NCBI GenBank assembly: GCA_913052575.1
Contig: CAJXFK010000007.1
Span: forward strand, 1-60,207
Length of the DNA: 60,207 nucleotides
Origin: an uncultured Planctomycetaceae bacterium
GTDB taxonomy: Bacteria; Planctomycetota; Planctomycetia; Pirellulales; UBA1268
Reading direction: 5' to 3'
This document shows, in pieces, positions 39,614 through 50,320 of this stretch; the first letter of the stretch is position 1, and every line of letters starts with the position of its first letter. Below the pieces are notes generated by a model, which ran no database searches, was not told the DNA's origin, and saw nothing but the letters and a program-made list of their open reading frames with translations. A program made the translations under genes and the position numbers.

Positions 39614-40111
39614 TCATACGAGGGCGCGACATGAGATATTCTCATAGATTGCCGCTTCAATATGCTTGTCCGTGTTAGGGAAAAAAATATAGACCATGAA
39701 ATAGATAATGACTCCGGTTACTGACACATACAACCAGATTGGCATGGTAATTTTTCCAAGTTGCCGATGCCGATGCCACTTCCCACGAAACGCGAGAACA
39801 AACATGGAAATCGCCAACACTGGGACCGCAACTGCCAGCACAATATGAGACGCAAGAATGCAAAGATACACAGTACGTATCACACCCTGGCCACCAAACG
39901 TGACATGACCTACCAGATAGTGATAGGTCAGATACGACACAAGAAAGATCGCTGATACCAAAAAAGCAGCGACCATAACCGCGCGATGTGCTTTCCAATT
40001 GCCTTGTGCAATCAGGACCCAGCCCGCAACAAGTAATACTGCTGAAATCGCATTAAGTACCGCATTGACTGTCGCAAGCGGATGAATTGCTAACGGGAAA
40101 CCATATTCCAT
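39614..40111 (-). CDS. DUF420 family membrane protein
   Basis: LATVNAVLNAISAVLLVAGWVLIAQGNWKAHRAVMVAAFLVSAIFLVSYLTYHYLVG...KWHRHRQLGKITMPIWLYVSVTGVIIYFMVY. Confidence 0.88.
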   Translation of the reverse strand: MEYGFPLAIHPLATVNAVLNAISAVLLVAGWVLIAQGNWKAHRAVMVAAFLVSAIFLVSYLTYHYLVGHVTFGGQGVIRTVYLCILASHIVLAVAVPVLAISMFVLAFRGKWHRHRQLGKITMPIWLYVSVTGVIIYFMVYIFFPNTDKHIEAAIYENISCRALV

Positions 40112-40803
40112 CAGTCAGTTTCCTCAGTATCTGCCGCCACATCTTCCTCTGCAAGGACATCACGGATGAGTTTTTTGAGCCGATTCACTCTGTCTTCTTG
40201 CAGAAGATGATAACTACCGCGAAGCCTTCCCTGCCGATCAAAGACAGCACCTCGCTCCGAATGAACTCCTATTTCGACCGGTAACAAAAATGTTTTCGTG
40301 CCAACTCTTTTGATAACGTCCATATCTCCAGTAAGAAATTTCCACCGTTGTGGATCTGCCTCAAAACGATCTGCGTAGTGAGCGAGTGCAGCAGGAGTAT
40401 CGTTGTCAGGATCACAAGTAAGACTTACCGCAATGAAATTCGGGTCGTCTATTTCTCGTAAAATATCAGCGATTGCCTGATTTTCCCGAAAACAAGGCCC
40501 CGGACAGTTCGCAAAAAAAACACTCCCCATCCACACCTTGCCTTTTAAGGTTGCCGAATCAAATTGATTCCCCTCTTGGTCAGTGAGTTGAAATCTCGCT
40601 GCAGGCTCCCCTTTTTGAATTGTTGGTGATGTCGCATCACTCACTTTTACAGTGTCACCAGCGTCAGTCGAATTCGGGGAGACTTTCCTATTTGTTGAGT
40701 CACCGGATGTTCCACAACCAATGAGACACAACGTCAGCAGCGGCACTGTGACTCGGAATACAACATAACCCAATTTCTTAATGTTCATGTTTCCCAACTT
40801 CAT
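40111..40803 (-). CDS. SCO1/SenC family copper chaperone-like protein
   Basis: GKVWMGSVFFANCPGPCFRENQAIADIL (CxxxC), FIAVSLTCDPDNDTPAALAHYADRF, VHSERGAVFDRQGRLRGSY. Confidence 0.88.
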   Translation of the reverse strand: MKLGNMNIKKLGYVVFRVTVPLLTLCLIGCGTSGDSTNRKVSPNSTDAGDTVKVSDATSPTIQKGEPAARFQLTDQEGNQFDSATLKGKVWMGSVFFANCPGPCFRENQAIADILREIDDPNFIAVSLTCDPDNDTPAALAHYADRFEADPQRWKFLTGDMDVIKRVGTKTFLLPVEIGVHSERGAVFDRQGRLRGSYHLLQEDRVNRLKKLIRDVLAEEDVAADTEETD

Positions 40804-41290
40804 CCGATGAATCAGAAGATGCAGCTTTTTCTAAAAGCAAAACATCAGAATTACGAGCCATATGAAGCGCTCGTTCTTGCGAAACCATACGATTCCGGAG
40901 ACCGATGTCTGGTATCAGCATGATTGCAAGAAAAATTGCCATCATAGCTGCTGGAATTGTCAGGACATACTTCCAGTTTGCCTCCTGAAGAACGTGCATA
41001 AAAAAGAGGACAACCAGCAGGGCCTTGGTACATGAAACTGCCATCATGAAAGCCCAGCCAACCTGAGGCTCATCTTTCCACGGCCAATACGATGAGTATG
41101 TCAAGAAAGACATTGTTGTTAAGAAACAAAGAGCAGCAAATACAGCCATGTATTGCATAATCCCACTGTGCTCTTCGTGCGACTGCTGGCCATCTTCTCC
41201 ACGAGCATCAATTTCTTCAGGCAACCTACCGGGTGACGTGACTGGGCCATGGGTGACATTCGAACTGTTGTCAGCTTCTGGATTATTCAT
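40778..41290 (-). CDS. cytochrome c oxidase subunit IV family protein
   Basis: Three TM helices; MAVFAALCFLTTMSFLTYSS...CTKALLVVLFFMHVLQEANWKYVLTIPAAMMAIFLAIMLIPDIG. Confidence 0.85.
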   Translation of the reverse strand: MNNPEADNSSNVTHGPVTSPGRLPEEIDARGEDGQQSHEEHSGIMQYMAVFAALCFLTTMSFLTYSSYWPWKDEPQVGWAFMMAVSCTKALLVVLFFMHVLQEANWKYVLTIPAAMMAIFLAIMLIPDIGLRNRMVSQERALHMARNSDVLLLEKAASSDSSDEVGKHEH

Positions 41291-41335
41291 AATTGCTTTC
41301 TTACAACGCTCGTAAAATACTTTCAGGAAATAAAT

Positions 41336-42277
41336 TTAAAACAGGTAGAGAAGTGGAAAGAGAAAAATCCAAACGAGATCGACAAAATGCCAATAAAGAC
41401 CTGCGTTCTCAATCATACCGGCTCTTTGAGGGCCCAATTCATAAAGAAGTATGATGCCAAATACAATTAAGCCAACGATGACATGAATTGCGTGGAATCC
41501 GGTGAGGAAGAAATAGGTGCTCGCCCACATATTTCCTCCTGGTATGACTGCTGGCAATTGAAGCCATGCAAACGTGTCATTAAGACCACCGCCATGACCG
41601 TGGCCATCTGCGCCATCTCCTGGCAACGGCATAATCTGATCCGCGACCACCGCTAAGTCAAATGCCTGTTGGTCCGGGTTAGCTACCATCTCTCGGACTT
41701 GCTTGAGTCTCCGGCGACCTGTTAACTCGGCCTCTGAAAGCTCCCCTTCGGGCCGCGCATCGAGCTCCTTTATTTTAGCTAGGATAGCTGGATCACTCAG
41801 TCTTGCCCGCACAGCCGAGCCGTAATACAGATCAGGCCGCTCATATATTCGACCACGTGGAGCCCAAGGATAAATGCCGTGATCGAATTTTGATGAATAC
41901 TCGTAGGCTTTCACGCCAAGGAAAAGAGACCCAAGCACAAGCGTGACAAGCATCCAACCTTTTGCAAGTGATCGCTTGTTTGCCCTCGCCGCTTCAAGCG
42001 CTAGCACAACGGTGACACTTGAACAAATAAGCACAAATGTATTGAACGCACCGATCGGCTCACTGAGATGAACATGGTGGGGTTTCGGCCATACCGCTGC
42101 ACCGAAGCGCAAAACAACATAACTGCCAAGCAAGGCCGCAAAAAACATGATTTCTGTTGACAGAAATAGCCACATAATGAGCTTACCACGAGAAAGTGGC
42201 AGACCTGGCTGATACTGAAGGACTGGTCCATGATGTCCGTGACTTTCATGTCCAATCGATGCAGCTGGTGAATTCAT
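41336..42277 (-). CDS. ctaE: cytochrome c oxidase subunit III
   Basis: [26 protein letters not shown]...[25 protein letters not shown]...[23 protein letters not shown]. Confidence 0.93.
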   Translation of the reverse strand: MNSPAASIGHESHGHHGPVLQYQPGLPLSRGKLIMWLFLSTEIMFFAALLGSYVVLRFGAAVWPKPHHVHLSEPIGAFNTFVLICSSVTVVLALEAARANKRSLAKGWMLVTLVLGSLFLGVKAYEYSSKFDHGIYPWAPRGRIYERPDLYYGSAVRARLSDPAILAKIKELDARPEGELSEAELTGRRRLKQVREMVANPDQQAFDLAVVADQIMPLPGDGADGHGHGGGLNDTFAWLQLPAVIPGGNMWASTYFFLTGFHAIHVIVGLIVFGIILLYELGPQRAGMIENAGLYWHFVDLVWIFLFPLLYLF

Positions 42278-42331
42278 AGAACCTGTAGGATGTTGAAAGA
42301 CTTGGGAAGTAAATTTGAAGCCAAAAAAACA

Positions 42332-43324
42332 TTAACCGGACAATACTTTTGGGATGCTGAAGGCAATTGCCGACGTCATAAGGATCAAAAGTACACCAAG
42401 CGAAGCGAACAAGAGTATACGAGCGGATCGATCATCCCGCCGAAAGGCAAAGTTTATGGAAACAAGTACATAGATAGTAGATGCCAATGCTGCAGCAAGA
42501 AACATACGAATACTACCTGAAGGCACTGCCATCGACAGACTCACGGGAACCATAGCGAGAGATGCTGCCAATGATTGGCCTGCTGCTCGTAAGCCACTTG
42601 GGTCGGTGACCGTGAGCATTTTGAGACCAGCACGACGGTATTGATCACGATAAAGCCAGGCGATTGCCATGAAATGCGGGAATTGCCACAAATAAAGCAC
42701 TGTACCGAGAGCCGCTACTGCCAGCGTGGCTGAAACATTCCCTGTGAGAAATTGCTCCTGGCCATCAACAGCAAACCAACCAATTGCTATCGGAAGGCTT
42801 CCTGCCACCGCACCAACCGCCGTATTGAGTGGCGTAATTTTTTTAAGCGGTGTGTAGACAGTCACATACAGTATCCACGTGAGTATCGCCGCACCGGCAG
42901 CCTGCCAATTTCCTGCCAACCACACGCACCCACTACCCCCCAGAAAACTTACGGCAACAAGCATCCAGGCAGATCGTTGTGATAGGCGACCAGCGGCAAG
43001 AGGGCGTGTCTCGGTACGAGGCATCAGCCTGTCTGTACGTCTCTCAAGAATCTGATTGGCAATACTCGAACTCGCTGCTACTGCAGCCGTGCCAACTAGA
43101 ACTCCAACAACGGACACCCAATTCAATTCTCGTGAACCTGATGTAAGCCACATGGCAGCGAACACGGTCACAAGTACCATCATCGCGATACGCGGCCTAA
43201 CAAGTTGAGAGGCATCAGCAACCACCGAGTAGTTTGTTGCAATGCGAGGCATAGCTGAAGTATCGGTCATGACCGTTACGTGCCCAGAACCTTCAAGATG
43301 GTGATGAGTAGCAAGCCGGTTCAT
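42332..43324 (-). CDS. ctaB: protoheme IX farnesyltransferase
   Basis: SIANQILERRTDRLMPRTETRPLAAGRLS; YTPLKKITPLNTAVGAVAGSLPIAIGW; LYLWQFPHFMAIAWLYRDQYRRAGLKML. Confidence 0.95.
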   Translation of the reverse strand: MNRLATHHHLEGSGHVTVMTDTSAMPRIATNYSVVADASQLVRPRIAMMVLVTVFAAMWLTSGSRELNWVSVVGVLVGTAAVAASSSIANQILERRTDRLMPRTETRPLAAGRLSQRSAWMLVAVSFLGGSGCVWLAGNWQAAGAAILTWILYVTVYTPLKKITPLNTAVGAVAGSLPIAIGWFAVDGQEQFLTGNVSATLAVAALGTVLYLWQFPHFMAIAWLYRDQYRRAGLKMLTVTDPSGLRAAGQSLAASLAMVPVSLSMAVPSGSIRMFLAAALASTIYVLVSINFAFRRDDRSARILLFASLGVLLILMTSAIAFSIPKVLSG

Positions 43325-44373
43325 GCAATCACCCTCTGCCTAGAAACGAATGAAGCACCAGCTGCATTCGGCAATCCACCACTCAGAATACACAAGACCA
43401 CACTTGCTCCAAGGATCATCATTCCAAGGACTACATGACCTGTCACAATGAGTGATGACAGGCCACTTCTAGCAACAACTACGGTCGATGTCTCGGGTAC
43501 TCTACTGGCAATGGAATCTGGCAACAATCCAAGCGGCAGACCCCAGCTCACAACCCACGCCGCGAACCCGAGAAGAACTTGCATGCACACGAAAAAAAGT
43601 ATTGTTGATGACAAAAGCCGTCGTCCAGAACCACGAGTGTAGACAGAGGGCAGCAGACCAAATGATTCACCAACTGCAGCCAGACTTAATACCGCAACCG
43701 TTGCAGCACCTACAAGATGAAATGCCACAAGCCAGCGAAAAGCGTTTGGACCAATTGCTGGATCCAAGTGCCGCAGTTGCGCTCCTGCTACCAGTTGCAT
43801 ATATGAGGCAAACATAAGACCGGTTGCCAGCCAACTACCAATCGCCATTCCTCCATGAACTTCGCCTTCCTTGGACGACCTTGTTTGAAACCGACGTGAT
43901 GTCAATGTTGCTGTGGCCACAGCAACTGAAAAAAATAGCGGCCCCGTACACGCATGAATCTTTGCAACCGTCTTGTCATCAAGTAACACACGAAGCCCAC
44001 CGAGCAATCCCTGGAGTACCACAAGAAAAACTGCCGCGACAACCAACCAGCGAACCGCAGGAGACTGCCTTGTTTTCCAGGCAACAGCTGCGAGAACAAG
44101 CGAAATGACACCGACAGAGGCTCCAAGAAGTCGGTGACCGTGCTCTAAAAAAAGATCCCAAGGCCCGTAAAACCACTCAGCAAAAGGAAATAGGAACATG
44201 TTGTGTCCGTATGTCCCTGGCCAATCAGGCACAGCCATCGCTGCCTCATAGGTCGTTACGAGTGCACCAAATGTCAGAAGGACACCAGTCACAGCAACGA
44301 GGCAGCAAGCAATCCAATGGGCCACATTCGGACCTCTGACTGCGATGGATTGCGAACTCGTGATTTCTTGCAT
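43321..44373 (-). CDS. ctaA: heme A synthase (CtaA/Cox15)
   Basis: GALVTTYEAAMAVPDWPGTYG, FLEHGHRLLGASVG, LQGLLGGLRVLLDDKTVAKIHACTGPLFF, LVGAATVAVL. Confidence 0.9.
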   Translation of the reverse strand: MQEITSSQSIAVRGPNVAHWIACCLVAVTGVLLTFGALVTTYEAAMAVPDWPGTYGHNMFLFPFAEWFYGPWDLFLEHGHRLLGASVGVISLVLAAVAWKTRQSPAVRWLVVAAVFLVVLQGLLGGLRVLLDDKTVAKIHACTGPLFFSVAVATATLTSRRFQTRSSKEGEVHGGMAIGSWLATGLMFASYMQLVAGAQLRHLDPAIGPNAFRWLVAFHLVGAATVAVLSLAAVGESFGLLPSVYTRGSGRRLLSSTILFFVCMQVLLGFAAWVVSWGLPLGLLPDSIASRVPETSTVVVARSGLSSLIVTGHVVLGMMILGASVVLCILSGGLPNAAGASFVSRQRVIA

Positions 44374-44401
44374 GACATCAAATGAACAAAGGGATGACTA
44401 C

Positions 44402-46237
44402 TTAGTGAGCGGCGGCAGCGGCGGCCGTTGCCGCTGAATTAGGAGGATCCGTCTGCATGAGATGATCAGATTCAATTCCCGGAACGGAATACTCGTACGG
44501 CCCACGATGAACAATCGGTTGAAAGTCGAAGTTTCCATGGCCCGGCGGACTTGGAGCAGTCCATTCTAGCGTATTTGAATTCCAAGGATTTCGACCAGCT
44601 ATCGGTCCATAAAACATGCTCCAGAAAAAATTCACAGCAAAAATAATCTGAGTCGCAACCATACCCATAGCGCAATATGTCATGAACGCATTGAGCGGCT
44701 GTAGATGATGGAAGGTTTCATAGTGATAGGCATCTGCGAGCCTTCGGGGAAAACCGACCGCTCCCAAGATATGCATCGTGAAAAACGTACCGTTCAGGAA
44801 AATGAATGTGAGAAAGAAATGCACCTTCCCCCAGAACTCATTCATTGTTCGCCCAAACATTTTGGGAAACCAGAAATAAATGGCGGCCCAGACACCCATT
44901 GCAGTCCCTGCGAAGAGGACATAATGAAAATGAGCCACGATGAAATATGTATCGTGAATGAAAATATCAACCGGCGTGGCTGCCATGAAAATACCAGACA
45001 AACCACCAATAATGAACATTGAGACGAACGACAACGCAAACAGCATCGACGTCGTAAATTGAATCTTTCCACCCCAGATTGTTCCGAGCCAATTAAATGT
45101 TTTTACAGCACTCGGTAGAGCAATCATCATCGTGGAGACCATAAAGGTAACCCCGAGAGCTGGATTCATACCCGACATGAACATATGGTGCCCCCACACT
45201 ATAAATCCTAGACCAGCTATACCCGCTACCGAATAGACCATCGGGCGGTAACCAAACAATGGCTTTCTCGCGAAGCACGTCAGAATGTCTGAGACCATTC
45301 CCATTGCTGGCAAAATCATGATGTACACGGCCGGGTGGCTGTAAAACCAAAACAGATGCTGCCACAAAAGCGGCTGCCCACCCCCTGCTGTCGCAACGGC
45401 GTTGTTTACGATGTTGCCCTCGGGAGTGAAAAAACCTGTTCCAAGAGATCTATCAGCCAACTGCATAAAACCAGCTGCGGTGAGAACAGGTAGTGCAAAA
45501 GCCTGCAAAATAGCCGTAATAAACATTGACCAAATAGTCATTGGCAGGCGGAACATCGTCATGCCTGGTGCCCGCATCAGAATTATTGTGGTCATGTAAT
45601 TCACACTTCCAAGCATCGAGGACACACCAACGAAAGTAAGTCCAATAAGCCAAAGTGTTTGGCCCCACCCAGCACCGGGAGACGAATTCACGTTTGTTGA
45701 AAGCGTAGGATAACTTGTCCAGCCACTTGAAGCCGCCCCGCCCTCAACAAAGAAACTGGCTCCGAACGCAATAAACGCTGGCCACATGAACCAATAGCTC
45801 AGCATGTTAAGCGTAGGAAATGCCATATCATCCGCGCCAATCATGAGCGGGATAAGAAAATTTCCAAATGCACCGGCGAGTATTGGGATGATCACGAGGA
45901 AGATCATGACCGTCGCATGCATCGTGAACAGCATGGTATAAAACTCTGGCGCCATCTGGCCCCCTTGTTGAGCAAAAAGTTTGCCAACAACAGGAACATC
46001 AGACCATGGCCAAGCAACTTGCCAACGAACAGCAAGCGCCAGCAATCCGCCAATAAGAAACCACAGGAGCGTTGAAAAAAGAAACTGCAAACCGATCACT
46101 TTGTGATCTTTTGAAAAAACATAGGTCGAAAGAAAAGTTGACACCTTGCTGGCCGTAGACGGCTGGGCATGAACTATGGCTTCATGCTTCTGCGGCGAAT
46201 CTTGGACGCTTGTTGGTTTCGTATCTGCGGTACTCAC
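44402..46237 (-). CDS. ctaD: cytochrome c oxidase subunit I
   Basis: MHATVMIFLVIIPILAGAFGNFLIPLMIGADDMAFPTLNMLSYW, WQHLFWFYSHPAVYIMILPAMG, GHHMFMSGMNP, DTYFIVAHFHYVLFAG. Confidence 0.98.
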   Translation of the reverse strand: MSTADTKPTSVQDSPQKHEAIVHAQPSTASKVSTFLSTYVFSKDHKVIGLQFLFSTLLWFLIGGLLALAVRWQVAWPWSDVPVVGKLFAQQGGQMAPEFYTMLFTMHATVMIFLVIIPILAGAFGNFLIPLMIGADDMAFPTLNMLSYWFMWPAFIAFGASFFVEGGAASSGWTSYPTLSTNVNSSPGAGWGQTLWLIGLTFVGVSSMLGSVNYMTTIILMRAPGMTMFRLPMTIWSMFITAILQAFALPVLTAAGFMQLADRSLGTGFFTPEGNIVNNAVATAGGGQPLLWQHLFWFYSHPAVYIMILPAMGMVSDILTCFARKPLFGYRPMVYSVAGIAGLGFIVWGHHMFMSGMNPALGVTFMVSTMMIALPSAVKTFNWLGTIWGGKIQFTTSMLFALSFVSMFIIGGLSGIFMAATPVDIFIHDTYFIVAHFHYVLFAGTAMGVWAAIYFWFPKMFGRTMNEFWGKVHFFLTFIFLNGTFFTMHILGAVGFPRRLADAYHYETFHHLQPLNAFMTYCAMGMVATQIIFAVNFFWSMFYGPIAGRNPWNSNTLEWTAPSPPGHGNFDFQPIVHRGPYEYSVPGIESDHLMQTDPPNSAATAAAAAAH

Positions 46238-46309
46238 GGCTAACCTCGTTTGTGAAGCGATTTTCTACGTATGTCTGTTTCAGTGTGTAATTCTTAACTC
46301 ATGCAAGAA

Positions 46310-47089
46310 CTAGGTTTTGGTGCCACTCTCCTGAGTAGCCTCTTGCTCCTGATATTTAATTTCAAGCCATTCTTCAAAACGTTCTCGTGACTCAAACGTC
46401 ACCCTACCCTTCATTTTGTAGTGCCCCCAGCCGCAGAGTTCCGCACAAACGATGTCAAACACACCTTCTTCACGCGCTTTGAACCACACTGGGATTTTCA
46501 TGCCGGGGACTGCATCCTGCTTGATACGCACATTTGGCAGAAAAAAACTATGAAGTACATCCATGCTTTTCAATTGGATCAGAATGTCCTCATCAATAGG
46601 TAAATGCAGATCATTCACAAGATGAAGATCATCCGGAGTCCCAAGAACTCCATCTCGGCCAGGATATCGAAGTCTCCACTCAAATTGCCGGCCAATAACT
46701 TCAACTGTGGGAGCCATGTTGGGCCTGCGCATTTTCACATCTGCCCAAGTATTCATCTGATAGATAGCAAGAAACAACAAAACTGCAGCAGGAATAATTG
46801 TCCACACCACTTCGAGTGCATGATTTCCATGACGATATTGAACTTCTGCCTTTTTATTATTCGCATCGTACTTCCAGATGAACCAAAACAAGGCGACCTC
46901 AGTCACTATGAATACAGCACCAGTAAGCCAAAGAATGAAGTAAAACAGACCATCTACAGCAGCACCATGCTCTGAAACATCTTTGGGCAGCCAGATGTCG
47001 TAAGCAGGCGCAACAGCAAAAGTAATGACTCCCAAAATAGGGACAGCCAGAAAAAGCAGACTCCAAAAAAGACCTGCGAAACGCTTCAT
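46310..47089 (-). CDS. ctaC: cytochrome c oxidase subunit II
   Basis: Two TM; ALEVVWTIIPAAVLLFLAI; QFEWRLRYPG; DVLHSFFLPNVRIKQDAVPGM; CuA motif CAELCGWGHYKM. Confidence 0.95.
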   Translation of the reverse strand: MKRFAGLFWSLLFLAVPILGVITFAVAPAYDIWLPKDVSEHGAAVDGLFYFILWLTGAVFIVTEVALFWFIWKYDANNKKAEVQYRHGNHALEVVWTIIPAAVLLFLAIYQMNTWADVKMRRPNMAPTVEVIGRQFEWRLRYPGRDGVLGTPDDLHLVNDLHLPIDEDILIQLKSMDVLHSFFLPNVRIKQDAVPGMKIPVWFKAREEGVFDIVCAELCGWGHYKMKGRVTFESRERFEEWLEIKYQEQEATQESGTKT

Positions 47090-47140
47090 TCCATAGCCTC
47101 CATCATTATGAACATCACTTGCCTTGAGGGTTTCTCCAAC

Positions 47141-48430
47141 TCACATGCGGTCCCGAGCCACCATCGGACGATCTGCTCCGAGCGTCCCGTTGAAGTCATA
47201 CGGGAGCGACCGAATATAATTCACAATGTCCCAGATTTCTTCGGGTGGAACTGTGCCTTTGGCTGCCGGCATTGGAGCACCATTTATTCCGGCGTGGATT
47301 CTGTAATACAAATCAAGCGGACGCATTCCCCCACGATAAACACCTTGCCGTAGATTTCTTGGCCGTATTGTGCGGGGACGCAAGGCATTTCCATCGAGCA
47401 CCGTCTCAAAGCGATCAAGCCATGCAAGTTCTCCCCGGTACTCATCTCGCTCTTCAGCAGACATCTCCCATGTCGATGCTTTTCCTGCTTGCTCAGCAGC
47501 ACCTTCCACAGTCTTGTGAGCCTGGAAAACTACTTTGTTCCAATCGTCATAATCATTTGCCTGACCATCACCGAGACCACTAACACCATGACATTTCACG
47601 CAATTCGCTTTATTGCCATAGAACAGTTCTTTGCCTTTCGCAATCGACGCGACCATATCGAGACCGGATGGCATATCAGGCACATCGATGACCGCATCAT
47701 CTGCTACCGCCCACATCTCCGAAACCGGATCAATGATTTCTTCGAACAGAAACTCCCGAGACTGTGGCAGAACACCTTGATCCTCATCATCAAGCTCGAA
47801 ATAGGCTCGCATTAACGCCAACTCAACCTCACCTCGAATGCTTAAATATTTTACATACTCTGCAAGTGCTTCAATCTTGGCATCACTCAATAATGCGAAA
47901 GATGGCATAGAACTACCTGCCAGCCCATTTCGCAACACCATGACAAGATCATCGTGAGTAGGCTTATCCGCACGCTCTGTGCTTTTAAATTTAAAAACGC
48001 CCGGACGGTAATCTCGCGGGTACGGATTGAGAAATGCCGCAGTTGGACCCATGCCATCACCAGTGACACCGTGGCAATGAGCACAATGCTCTCTGTACAA
48101 ACCATTTTTTCGACCAACAATATCACTGCGAACCGGACCCGCAGCAAGCTTAAGCTTCGCACCATCAAGGCCAATTTCTGGTGGAGCGAGTGGCTCATCC
48201 GGAGTTCCAAAAAGTGCGGTGAGAATCGTAGCGACTTGCTGCTCTTGGGAGGAAGTGAGCCGCTGCTTGGAGGATTCAACAAGGTTGAGACGAAACGAAG
48301 CTGCTGGCGTTTGACCGCAACCTGCAGCCAGAAACGGAATACAAATACCGCATAGGACAGCCAGTACGTTGCTGGTTTTTGTCCTTACTAATGTGGATGT
48401 CACACTACGACATGCGATCACGTTGTTCAC
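47141..48430 (-). CDS. dihaem c-type cytochrome (two CxxCH)
   Basis: Motifs CAHCH and CVKCH each in class-I cytochrome c context (HCHGVTGDGMGP; KCHGVSGLGDG); export signal/lipobox-like LAAGCG. Confidence 0.87.
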   Translation of the reverse strand: MNNVIACRSVTSTLVRTKTSNVLAVLCGICIPFLAAGCGQTPAASFRLNLVESSKQRLTSSQEQQVATILTALFGTPDEPLAPPEIGLDGAKLKLAAGPVRSDIVGRKNGLYREHCAHCHGVTGDGMGPTAAFLNPYPRDYRPGVFKFKSTERADKPTHDDLVMVLRNGLAGSSMPSFALLSDAKIEALAEYVKYLSIRGEVELALMRAYFELDDEDQGVLPQSREFLFEEIIDPVSEMWAVADDAVIDVPDMPSGLDMVASIAKGKELFYGNKANCVKCHGVSGLGDGQANDYDDWNKVVFQAHKTVEGAAEQAGKASTWEMSAEERDEYRGELAWLDRFETVLDGNALRPRTIRPRNLRQGVYRGGMRPLDLYYRIHAGINGAPMPAAKGTVPPEEIWDIVNYIRSLPYDFNGTLGADRPMVARDRM

Positions 48431-48551
48431 AACGATTCACTCCATTTTTAAATTAATTCTGTGTTTTTACTCTAATAAAAGAATAGACCTGCACCAGACT
48501 CCTGGAACCCACTACCCTTCTTTGGAGGGGATCCAGCCGCCAGCTATCAAC

Positions 48552-49433
48552 TTACCCACTAATTGCATCTGCCGGTATTTCAAGCGTTCCAAGATCTCGC
48601 TCTTCATTTTCTTTAAGCGTAATCTTAAACCGCCCTTTCGAATTCCATTGTAACTTTGGCTGATCAAGATTTAAGGCACCACTTCGCCCAGTAGCACGTT
48701 CGTGCCAAACTTGAAACTCAAGCGGCTCTCCGGCAGGAAGATCTGGGATTTCAAACATTCCAGTGGCAGATGAAACAGCTACATAGCCATCCTCACGAAA
48801 AACCGCATATGCCTTCATCCACGGATGAATATTACAGGTCACTGAAACAGGCAGACCCGTTTCCCGACCGGGTGTAAAAACAGTCGAATCACCAGCAGGA
48901 ATAAGTTGGTTAAAACTGCTTCCTGAGATATTCGTGTTATGGCCAATTGGATCGCTGTTCTTCACATCGATATCCTGACCGACTCGGGCCGCAAAAACAG
49001 GCGTCATAAATTCGCAATTCTTCTGATCAAAAACCAGCTTTTCAGCTGACTTTTCATTTTTCACACGGCTCGACTTTCTCAGAAAAATAACGACATTTGC
49101 CAGCCCCTTGCTCGAATCATCAACGACGAGGCTTTGCTCGAAAAGTTGCATGCCATCCTTCGAACACACTGCCATGTCTTTATCGACAACAAGTGCCTTC
49201 GGAGTTCCGACAGTTCCGGTGAATACAAACTGCCCTTTCAGGGATGCCCACCCAGTTCCAACTGCTTTTTCCTCGACCTTCTCATCCGAACTCGACTCTT
49301 TACCAAGAGCTTCTCGTAGTTCGCGGACAGCAGCCATGTCCGGCCCGGGACTTGCAACTCGTTCCCTACCACAGCCAAGGCACAATGTTACTGACCCCAG
49401 CAGGAACAACATTTCAAAACAGCGTTTCAGCAT
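48552..49433 (-). CDS. cupredoxin-like lipoprotein
   Basis: Lipobox LCLGC; SDPIGHNTN ... CNIHPWM (type-1 copper-like His, Cys-x2-His-x2-Met); C-terminal carboxypeptidase-regulatory-like MFEIPDLPAGEPLEFQVWHE. Confidence 0.82.
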   Translation of the reverse strand: MLKRCFEMLFLLGSVTLCLGCGRERVASPGPDMAAVRELREALGKESSSDEKVEEKAVGTGWASLKGQFVFTGTVGTPKALVVDKDMAVCSKDGMQLFEQSLVVDDSSKGLANVVIFLRKSSRVKNEKSAEKLVFDQKNCEFMTPVFAARVGQDIDVKNSDPIGHNTNISGSSFNQLIPAGDSTVFTPGRETGLPVSVTCNIHPWMKAYAVFREDGYVAVSSATGMFEIPDLPAGEPLEFQVWHERATGRSGALNLDQPKLQWNSKGRFKITLKENEERDLGTLEIPADAISG

Positions 49434-49492
49434 CTCAGTCGATTCTCATCCTCTTCAAAAAACAGCCCAATCAATCAGGATTGGTTATTAAA

Positions 49493-50308
49493 TTAGTTAA
49501 ACACTTTGCCATCTACAACAATATCACCAAGGTCAGTCCCACCTTCTTCAACGGTGAAATCTATTCGGCCTCTTTTTGCAGAAGTCTTTTTACCGCCAAG
49601 GGTGAACTCATCGAGGTAGCCACCCTTTTCGTGCCACAGTTGGAATTCAAGTTCCTCCCCAACTGGCAGGTTTTCGATTTCAAAACTTCCGTCGGCAGCA
49701 GTAACCACGCCATAGGGATTCGGGCGAATCACGAGGTACGCTTTCATCCAAGGATGAATGTTACATGTAACTGAGGCCGGGATCGCTTCATCACGACTGA
49801 ATGTGACATCTGATGAGCCATTACTGGGAACAAGACTGTTGCTCGGCGAATTCTTCATTGTCGCAATATTGCTGTTATGACCAACTGGGTCAGAATTTTT
49901 AATTGTCAGCGTCTGTCCGGTTTGAACAAAACCTACATGAGGCTGAAAGCGACAGTCTTTATTATCAAGAACAAGCGGATCTGACTTCGAACCATCCTCA
50001 AGGTCAGGATGAACAGTCACTCCCTTTGAACGGACAAATAACACTACGTTAGCTATCCCCTTGTCGTCGGAAACAACAAGTTCTTCATTGACGAGTTTAT
50101 GCTTCCCGCACACCTCAACATCCTTGTCTGCGGTGATTTCAACTGGAGCAGGTGGCTCGCCATCAAATACGAACCTGCCTTTTAAACTCGCCCACTCAGC
50201 CGCCTGAGACTGTCCCGTGACCGCAACAAGAAGCAGGCCAAGAAAAACAATATTAACGACAGGAACCAAACTTCGATTGATGACTGTGGAAATGTTACTA
50301 CGAACCAT
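49493..50308 (-). CDS. cupredoxin-like exported protein, paralogue of 48552..49433
   Basis: Signal peptide; SDPVGHNSN ... CNIHPWMKAYLVI ... SFEIENLPVGEELEFQLWHEKGG. Confidence 0.84.
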   Translation of the reverse strand: MVRSNISTVINRSLVPVVNIVFLGLLLVAVTGQSQAAEWASLKGRFVFDGEPPAPVEITADKDVEVCGKHKLVNEELVVSDDKGIANVVLFVRSKGVTVHPDLEDGSKSDPLVLDNKDCRFQPHVGFVQTGQTLTIKNSDPVGHNSNIATMKNSPSNSLVPSNGSSDVTFSRDEAIPASVTCNIHPWMKAYLVIRPNPYGVVTAADGSFEIENLPVGEELEFQLWHEKGGYLDEFTLGGKKTSAKRGRIDFTVEEGGTDLGDIVVDGKVFN

Positions 50309-50320
50309 ACTGAAACCCTT

